A DNA stretch of 29,876 nt from CBFIHN01 sp965662575 (GTDB lineage Bacteria; Pseudomonadota; Gammaproteobacteria; Francisellales; CACEW01). Made by a program: the position numbers and the translations under genes. The notes under the pieces are model-generated. The model saw nothing but the letters and a program-made list of their open reading frames with translations, searched no databases and was not told where the DNA came from. The DNA lies in NCBI GenBank assembly GCA_965662575.1, contig CBFIHN010000019.1, positions 1-29,876 of the forward strand. The letters are read 5' to 3'. Below are positions 24,503 to 29,876 of the stretch, piece after piece (position 1 is the first letter of the stretch; the number at the start of each line of letters is the position of its first letter).

Positions 24503-26017
24503 TTAACTGCCTTTGCGCTTCATTTGCGGAAACAACAAAACATCACGAATTGAAGGACTATCAGTAAATAACATAACCAAGCGATCAATGCCAATTCCTT
24601 CTCCTGCCGTTGGCGGCAAGCCATATTCTAACGCTGTAATATAATCATCGTCATAGTGCATTGCCTCATCATCACCCGCATTTTTAGCGTCAACCTGTGA
24701 TTTAAAGCGCGCTGCTTGATCTTCAGAATCATTTAACTCTGAAAAGCCATTGGCAATTTCACGCCCTCCCATGAAAAATTCAAAGCGATCAGTAACAAAA
24801 GGATTGTTATCACTACGTCGCGCCAAGGGTGAAACCTCTGCGGGATACGCCGTAATAAATGTTGGAGACATCAAGTTAGGCTCAACCAACTTCTCAAACA
24901 ACGCCATCTGAATTTTGCCTAAACCATAGTGCTTTTCAAGAGGCACATCATATTGCTCTGCAAGCTGATTGATTGCCTCAATGTCATTAAGCTGCTTAAT
25001 AGAAATTGCAGGTTGCTGCTTAGCAATCGATTCGACTAGAGTCATCCGCGCAAATGGCTGCGACAAATCATAGGTAGCCCCTTGATAAGGCAGTTGAAGC
25101 GAACCAATTAATTGCGCCGATAAAGTCCGCATTAAATCTTCTGTTAAATCCATAGCGTCCTGATAATCTGCATAAGCCTGGTAAAACTCTAACATCGTAA
25201 ACTCAGGATTATGACGTGTTGATAATCCCTCATTACGAAAATTACGGTTAATCTCGAATACACGATCAAAACCACCGACAACCAAACGCTTGAGATACAG
25301 CTCTGGCGCAATGCGCAAAAACATGTCCATATCCAAGGCATTGTGATGAGTTTTAAAGGGTTTTGCAGCTGCACCACCAGGAATAGCATGCATCATTGGC
25401 GTTTCAACTTCAATAAATTGCCTCTCCACCAAATACTCGCGAATCAAAGTAATCAATCGCGAACGCAGTTTAAATGTCTTTTGTGTGACAGGGTTAACCA
25501 TCAAATCTAAATAACGCTGACGATAACGCGTCTCAATATCACTTAAGCCATGAAACTTATCCGGCAATGGGCGCAATGACTTGGTTAGTAGACGAATATC
25601 ACTCGCGTGCAGTGACAATTCACCTGTATTGGTTTTGAATACCGTTCCCTCAAGCGCGACAATGTCTCCCAAATCCCATTGCTTAAAAATATCATAAACA
25701 CCCTCTGGTAGCTCATTTTTACGCACATAGGCTTGAATGCGCCCAGACATATCCTGAATAGTAATAAAACTTGCCTTACCCATGACTCGGCGCAACATAA
25801 TACGCCCAGCGATTTTGTAACTAACTTTATGATCGATTGCCTCTAGTTCAGCTTTATCCCGATCACCATAACGCACCTGCAAACAAGCAGCACCAATATT
25901 GGGTTTAAAATCATTGGGATATGCATGACCTTGTTGTTTAATTTGCGCGAGCTTTTCTTTACGCAATGCAATCTGTGCATTTTCATCAAGGGTTTCTTCA
26001 GTTCTTACTTCTGCCAT
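24503..26017 (-). CDS. lysS: Lysyl-tRNA synthetase, class II
   Basis: The 504-residue product charges tRNA-Lys. The N-terminal OB-fold anticodon-binding domain (about 60-170) is followed by a class II catalytic domain with motif 2 (FRNEGLSTRHNPEFTMLEFY) and motif 3 (GIGIDRLVMLFTDSPSIRDV). Full length is present. It is divergent from the PAPS-reductase-like gene with only 39 nt between the annotated starts. Confidence 0.98.
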   Translation of the reverse strand: MAEVRTEETLDENAQIALRKEKLAQIKQQGHAYPNDFKPNIGAACLQVRYGDRDKAELEAIDHKVSYKIAGRIMLRRVMGKASFITIQDMSGRIQAYVRKNELPEGVYDIFKQWDLGDIVALEGTVFKTNTGELSLHASDIRLLTKSLRPLPDKFHGLSDIETRYRQRYLDLMVNPVTQKTFKLRSRLITLIREYLVERQFIEVETPMMHAIPGGAAAKPFKTHHNALDMDMFLRIAPELYLKRLVVGGFDRVFEINRNFRNEGLSTRHNPEFTMLEFYQAYADYQDAMDLTEDLMRTLSAQLIGSLQLPYQGATYDLSQPFARMTLVESIAKQQPAISIKQLNDIEAINQLAEQYDVPLEKHYGLGKIQMALFEKLVEPNLMSPTFITAYPAEVSPLARRSDNNPFVTDRFEFFMGGREIANGFSELNDSEDQAARFKSQVDAKNAGDDEAMHYDDDYITALEYGLPPTAGEGIGIDRLVMLFTDSPSIRDVLLFPQMKRKGS

Positions 26018-26048
26018 CTTAAAGCGGTTTAAAAATCATTTGAAAAAT

Positions 26049-26057
26049 ATTGTATCA
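26049..26057 (-). promoter_or_regulatory. Putative extended -10 promoter of lysS
   Basis: On the minus strand TGA precedes TACAAT (26049-26054), about 32 nt before the lysS ATG, with a weak TTTATT at the -35 position. The element overlaps the upstream ATG of the divergent gene at 26057, which argues mildly for the internal start of that gene at 26090. Confidence 0.35.
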
Positions 26058-26833
26058 TGCAGCACAAATGCAATAAACATAACAAGCAGATGGAACACGT
26101 TATTATTAGCAATTTTGGCAATGACAGTGTTGCACTTATTCAATGGGCAATTAAGCAACAACTTAACTCCTGTCATATTTTATCTGTCGATACAGGTTGG
26201 TCAGCACCACTATGGAAAACACGAGTAACGCAAGCTCAGCAATGGGCTGAGCAGAATGAGACAGTTGTACACATCATCGAACCTAAAGTATCCTTTACAC
26301 AGCTCATGCAGACACAAGGAAAATTTCCATCACGCAAATTTCAATGGTGTGCTAATTTTTTAAAAGGTTTGCCAATTCTCGATTGGCTTGACCAATATGA
26401 CCCAGATTATCAAGCTACCATATTACTGGCACATCGACGGGCACATTCGCTAACAAATCAACACTTACAAGAACATATTGAAGAATCAGAACACTACAAC
26501 GATCGCCCCGTATGGCACCCACTGTATCAACATACTGATCAACAATGCGAACAGCTGATTGCACAAACCCCCTTACCCTTACTAAGGCATCGCAGCTTAG
26601 AATGTGACCCCTGTGTTAACAGCGATTTACCTGATGTATTGCGCATGGATCCAGAGACAATTAACAAAGTATCCGCACTAGAAAAAAACTTACAAGCCAC
26701 CCTGTTAGATAAAGCAATTTATCACGGCGAAAATGATTTACGCTCTGCCATGAAACATATCCACAAAAAAAAGACTTGCGCCAGAAACCTCTTTGACATG
26801 GGCTGTGGCAGCGCATATGGCTGTGGTTCATGA
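26057..26833 (+). CDS. PAPS-reductase-like (adenine nucleotide alpha hydrolase fold) protein, substrate unknown
   Basis: The 258-residue product has a PP-loop-like motif ISNFGNDS (17-24), SVDTGW (43-48), FQWCANFLK with Cys98, a basic LAHRRAHS segment (124-131) and PVWHPLYQHTD (151-161). This order matches PAPS-reductase and DndC-like enzymes, which activate a substrate with ATP. Cys183 and Cys186 (ECDPC), with Cys241, Cys250 and Cys256, may bind an Fe-S cluster. The loop is SNFGNDS rather than SGGKDS, so the classical lysine is absent. The start may instead be the ATG at 26090 (MEHVIISNF). The C-terminal codons lie in a tandem duplication that replaced the original stop. The enzyme's target is unknown. 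Confidence 0.75.
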   Translation: MQHKCNKHNKQMEHVIISNFGNDSVALIQWAIKQQLNSCHILSVDTGWSAPLWKTRVTQAQQWAEQNETVVHIIEPKVSFTQLMQTQGKFPSRKFQWCANFLKGLPILDWLDQYDPDYQATILLAHRRAHSLTNQHLQEHIEESEHYNDRPVWHPLYQHTDQQCEQLIAQTPLPLLRHRSLECDPCVNSDLPDVLRMDPETINKVSALEKNLQATLLDKAIYHGENDLRSAMKHIHKKKTCARNLFDMGCGSAYGCGS

Positions 26834-26907
26834 AACATACCCACAAAAAAAGACTTGCGCCAGAAACCTCTTTGACATGGGCTGTGGCAGCGCATATGGC
26901 TGTGGTT
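26749..26907. repeat. Tandem duplication of about 80 bp at the end of the PAPS-reductase-like gene
   Basis: Copy one is 26749-26828 (80 nt) and copy two 26829-26907 (79 nt). They differ by one base (ATATCC against ATACCC) and one A in an A8/A7 run. Copy one encodes the final KHIHKKKTCARNLFDMGCGS segment. The current stop is formed at the junction (TCATGA). Copy two continues to TTGTGA, probably the ancestral stop, giving an ancestral end of GCGL. The near identity points to a recent event. Confidence 0.95.
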
Positions 26908-26951
26908 TGTGATACCATCAAAACTGATTCACTGGCAGATACAACGCAAGC

Positions 26952-27950
26952 ATGACCGCAATCACACTCACAGGCATTACCCCCTCTGGCACACCACATA
27001 TTGGCAATTATATTGGCGCAATCAAACCGGCCATTGCCAAACAAAATGGCCAAAAGCAGTCTCTCTATTTTATTGCTGACTACCACTCTTTAATTAAACT
27101 TTGGGAACCGCAACAACGCCAACAATATGTTGACGAAATTGCTGCCAGCTGGCTTGCATTAGGACTTGACCCAACACAGTGCTGCTTTTATCGCCAATCA
27201 GACATCCCTGAGATTCTGGAACTCACTTGGATTTTAACCTCACTAACTGCCAAAGGGTTAATGAATCGTGCTCATGCTTATAAGGATGCCGTTGCTAAAA
27301 ATATCGATGGAGGTAAAAAAGACCTCGATAACGCGATTACAATGGGCTTATACAGCTATCCTATTTTGATGGCCGCCGATATTCTGGCTTTTAATGCTAG
27401 TGAGGTACCGGTTGGCAAAGACCAAATTCAACATTTGGAAATGGCACGCGATATAGCCGCTCGCTTCAATCACGTTTATGGTGACACTTTTAGCCTACCC
27501 AAGGCTATTGTCAATGATCACAACCATACGCTACCAGGCCTTGATGGGCGAAAAATGAGCAAAAGTTATCACAACACGATTCCATTGTTTGTTGATTCCA
27601 AAAAGCTCCGCAAGTTCATCATGAAAATTAAAACCAATTCCCAACAACCAGAAGAATCCAAATCAACTGAAGACTGTCATTTATTTCAAATTTACCAAGC
27701 CTTTGCCACAGAAAAAGAAACACAAACAATTGCAACACGCTACCAGCAGGGCGGCCTAGGCTGGGGTGAGATGAAACAAATATTATTTGAAAAGATCGAT
27801 GCTGAAATTGCGCCCGCACGTCATACCTACCAACAACTGATTAATGATAAAAATTTGATTGATAAAACCCTAGCACAAGGAGCAGCTAACGCACGGGAAA
27901 TTGCCACACCCCTTCTGGCGCAAGTCCGCAAACAGATTGGTATCAGATAA
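26952..27950 (+). CDS. trpS: Tryptophanyl-tRNA synthetase
   Basis: This class I synthetase charges tRNA-Trp. The 332-residue product has the HIGH-type motif HIGN (16-19), KMSKS (201-205) and GLYSYPILMAADILAF. The family length is normal. The Shine-Dalgarno is weak, and the gene starts 44 nt after the second copy of the tandem duplication. Confidence 0.97.
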   Translation: MTAITLTGITPSGTPHIGNYIGAIKPAIAKQNGQKQSLYFIADYHSLIKLWEPQQRQQYVDEIAASWLALGLDPTQCCFYRQSDIPEILELTWILTSLTAKGLMNRAHAYKDAVAKNIDGGKKDLDNAITMGLYSYPILMAADILAFNASEVPVGKDQIQHLEMARDIAARFNHVYGDTFSLPKAIVNDHNHTLPGLDGRKMSKSYHNTIPLFVDSKKLRKFIMKIKTNSQQPEESKSTEDCHLFQIYQAFATEKETQTIATRYQQGGLGWGEMKQILFEKIDAEIAPARHTYQQLINDKNLIDKTLAQGAANAREIATPLLAQVRKQIGIR

Positions 27951-28015
27951 GGTAAAAACTGACTAATAAACCAGCTTGCAACAGTCACCTGCGGGATTAT
28001 TAGACCGGGATAGCT

Positions 28016-28044
28016 TTGAATACTCTAACAATACGCGTTAAGAT
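28016..28044 (+). promoter_or_regulatory. Putative sigma70 promoter of gloA
   Basis: TTGAAT (28016-28021), a 17-nt spacer and TAAGAT (28039-28044) stand about 30 nt before the gloA ATG. Spacing is ideal and both boxes match at least four positions. Confidence 0.5.
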
Positions 28045-28074
28045 CACAGCATGTAAAAATAAAAAGGAAGCCCC

Positions 28075-28461
28075 ATGCGGATTCTCCACACTATGATACG
28101 CGTTACTGATCTAGACCGTTCATTAAATTTCTATCAAGATGTACTTGGTATGACATTGCATCGTCGCAAGGATTACCCTGACGGTAAATTTACTCTCGCC
28201 TTTTTAGGCTATGACGATGAATCACAACAACCCGCTATCGAATTAACCCACAACTGGGAAACTGATGATTATGATTTAGGGAATGCTTATGGTCATATTG
28301 CCATTGAAGTAGATGATGTCTACGCAGCATGCGCTAGAATTAGCCAAGCTGGTGGTGAGGTTGTTCGCCCAGCCGGCCCAATGAAACACGGGAGTACCAT
28401 TCTCGCATTCGTGAAAGATCCTGACGGTTATATGATTGAGCTACTAGGAGAAAAAACCTGA
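28075..28461 (+). CDS. gloA: Lactoylglutathione lyase (glyoxalase I)
   Basis: Glyoxalase I converts the methylglyoxal-glutathione hemithioacetal to lactoylglutathione in the cytoplasm. The 128-residue product has all four metal ligands at the E. coli positions: His5, Glu56, His74 and Glu122. The start RILHTMIRVTDLDRSLNFYQ is diagnostic, and the family is of the nickel-dependent bacterial type. An AAGGA motif precedes the ATG. Confidence 0.97.
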   Translation: MRILHTMIRVTDLDRSLNFYQDVLGMTLHRRKDYPDGKFTLAFLGYDDESQQPAIELTHNWETDDYDLGNAYGHIAIEVDDVYAACARISQAGGEVVRPAGPMKHGSTILAFVKDPDGYMIELLGEKT

Positions 28462-28534
28462 AAAATGATAGGATTTTCGCAAATATGAAAGCTCTGAATG
28501 ATTCTAGGAAAACTTGATACTGGAGAGGAAACCT

Positions 28535-28861
28535 ATGGCCTTCGACAATTGGCTGCCCATCGAAAAAGCCGATATATTATTACAACAAGGTGCCTTATTA
28601 ATCGATGTAAGAACACCGGAAGAATTTGCCACAGGGCATGCAAAAGATGCAGTTAATATCCCGATTGAAACGCTAAACAGAAACCCTAACCTCATCCCCA
28701 GCGGAAATTTGATCTTTTATTGTCGTAGTGGTCATCGCTCCGGATTAGCACAAAAGCTTATGCACGATCTGGGTATTACCACAGCCCATAATTTAGGCGG
28801 CCTAACCGAGGCTAAAAGTCTTTATAGCAATCAAACCAATGGCTCAGAATGGTCATCTTAA
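28535..28861 (+). CDS. Single-domain rhodanese-like sulfurtransferase
   Basis: The 108-residue product has LLIDVRTPEEFATGHAKDAV (21-40) and the active-site loop CRSGHRS (63-69) with catalytic Cys63. It has no signal peptide, so it is likely cytoplasmic, resembling PspE/GlpE-type domains. I chose the ATG at 28535 because GAGAGGAA lies upstream. An earlier TTG seven codons before is less likely. The stop overlaps the next start (TAATG), which suggests a two-gene unit. The sulfur acceptor is unknown. Confidence 0.92.
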   Translation: MAFDNWLPIEKADILLQQGALLIDVRTPEEFATGHAKDAVNIPIETLNRNPNLIPSGNLIFYCRSGHRSGLAQKLMHDLGITTAHNLGGLTEAKSLYSNQTNGSEWSS

Positions 28862-29760
28862 TGAAAAACCTATCTAAACTTTGTCTTATCACCTCACTAA
28901 TCTGTGTTAGCTGCCAAATATCAGCATCAAAGCAGTTAACCACTAATGATTTTCGAACCGTCAGCCGTCAAGTTTTACAGCTAGGCAAACAATACGGCAA
29001 TAAACATGTTTTATTGGTAATGGATGACGACAATACATTAACCACCATGCCACAAGCCTTAGGCAGTGTTTCCTGGTGGGATTGGCAAGAGCACTTGTTA
29101 AAAAACCAACCAAACTCCCCCTTATTGGCTGCCAAAACGTTTACTGGCCTAATGAAAGTCCAAGCATTACTATTTACCTTGAGCCAAGAGGTGCCAACTC
29201 AAACAGACCTACCTCAAATCATTGTCAACCTCCAAAGACAAGGCATCAAAACCTTAGTCCTAACAGCACGAGGGCCATCACTAAGAATGACTACTTTGCG
29301 CCAATTGCGCCAAGCTGGCTTCCAGTTTGAACAACACGACTTAATCAGCAATCACGGATTCGCAAATACTTATGCACCTTACTCATTGCAGCATATATCA
29401 CGATCAGGCATCAACCAACATAAAGTACAGCAGCTGAAATTAAAAACACCACGCAAGATATTTTACCATAATGATATCCTCTATATTTCTGGACAGAACA
29501 AAGGCATCATGCTACAAACATTTTTGCACCGTATTCATCAAAACTATCAGGCCATTGTGTTTGTTGATGATCAAACAAAAAATACCAACGCGGTTTATCA
29601 AATATGGAAAAATAAAACCAACCTGACCACTTATCGTTATAGTCGTTTGGATCGACAAGTCAAAAAGCGATCGACTAAACAGGCTAGAGAAAAAATGGCA
29701 AAAGCCTGGGTAAAATTAAGGCAAAGCATTAAACAGACGATTAAACAACCGAACCTATAA
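28861..29760 (+). CDS. Exported HAD-superfamily protein, DUF2608-like
   Basis: The 299-residue product begins with a basic, then hydrophobic signal peptide (1-22, likely cleavage after ISA). A cysteine at 18 could suggest a lipoprotein, but the lipobox is poor. HAD motifs are complete: DDDNT (55-59, nucleophile Asp55, acid Asp57), Thr135 in LTARG, Lys214 and VDD (235-237). This predicts a periplasmic metal-dependent phosphatase. The C-terminus (about 258-299) is strongly basic. DUF2608 proteins are known from Legionella- and Coxiella-type bacteria, and their substrate is not known to me. The ATG at 28861 overlaps the rhodanese stop. An ATG four codons upstream is possible. Confidence 0.8.
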   Translation: MKNLSKLCLITSLICVSCQISASKQLTTNDFRTVSRQVLQLGKQYGNKHVLLVMDDDNTLTTMPQALGSVSWWDWQEHLLKNQPNSPLLAAKTFTGLMKVQALLFTLSQEVPTQTDLPQIIVNLQRQGIKTLVLTARGPSLRMTTLRQLRQAGFQFEQHDLISNHGFANTYAPYSLQHISRSGINQHKVQQLKLKTPRKIFYHNDILYISGQNKGIMLQTFLHRIHQNYQAIVFVDDQTKNTNAVYQIWKNKTNLTTYRYSRLDRQVKKRSTKQAREKMAKAWVKLRQSIKQTIKQPNL

Positions 29761-29876
29761 AACAAATCAAGATTTTGAACTCTTTCCCGCATCATATTGA
29801 ATATATTGCAAGGTGAGCAACGTTCTAAATGTGATTAGCTATAACCTAGCAAAACATCAAAAATAACTCTATATTA

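Noticed and set aside
27951..28015. Possible third copy of the palindromic repeat, based on two CGGGAT words
   Set aside because: The words are direct, not inverted, and no stem of useful length forms.

Overview
The window is a chromosomal stretch of a gammaproteobacterium with moderate-to-low GC. Nearly every housekeeping protein matches gammaproteobacterial lengths and motifs, and the str, S10, spc and alpha ribosomal-protein operons lie in their standard order. Accessory genes (a DUF2608-type HAD protein, a LEPR-XLL/DUF4347 surface protein, a PAPS-reductase-like protein) loosely suggest a Legionellales- or Thiotrichales-like lineage, but I cannot name the organism.

Layout. (1) 57-2087, minus strand: N-terminal part of a LEPR-XLL/DUF4347 surface protein that stops early. 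(2) 2478-19473, all minus strand and therefore transcribed right to left: the translation supercluster. It runs rpsL-rpsG-fusA-rpsJ, then rplC-rplD-rplW-rplB-rpsS-rplV-rpsC-rplP-rpmC-rpsQ, then rplN-rplX-rplE-rpsN-rpsH-rplF-rplR-rpsE-rpmD-rplO-secY-rpmJ, then rpsM-rpsK-rpsD-rpoA-rplQ, and ends at a clear intrinsic terminator (2328-2354). Promoter-like sequences are visible before rpsL, before rplN and before rpsM. (3) 19763-19991, minus strand: a 63-residue orphan protein with a strong ribosome binding site and a tiny upstream ORF. (4) 20190-21608, plus strand: gltX. (5) 21789-26017, minus strand: lysS, a multi-pass membrane protein gene, then minC-minD-minE. (6) 26057-29760, plus strand: a PAPS-reductase-like protein whose last codons are tandemly duplicated, trpS, gloA, a single-domain rhodanese and an exported HAD-family (DUF2608-like) protein.

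How it works together. The window supplies much of the ribosome, the RNA polymerase alpha subunit, the SecY translocon, EF-G, three aminoacyl-tRNA synthetases (Glu, Lys, Trp) and the complete Min division-site system. The main departures from the usual pattern are in the ribosomal cluster. No tuf gene lies between fusA and rpsJ. S10 carries a lysine/alanine-rich N-terminal extension of about 50 residues. rpsJ sits only 12 nt behind fusA, while a 202-nt hairpin-rich gap lies between rpsJ and rplC. This suggests that rpsJ now travels with the str operon and that the S10-operon control region lies downstream of it. No tRNA, rRNA, CRISPR array or insertion sequence was recognised.
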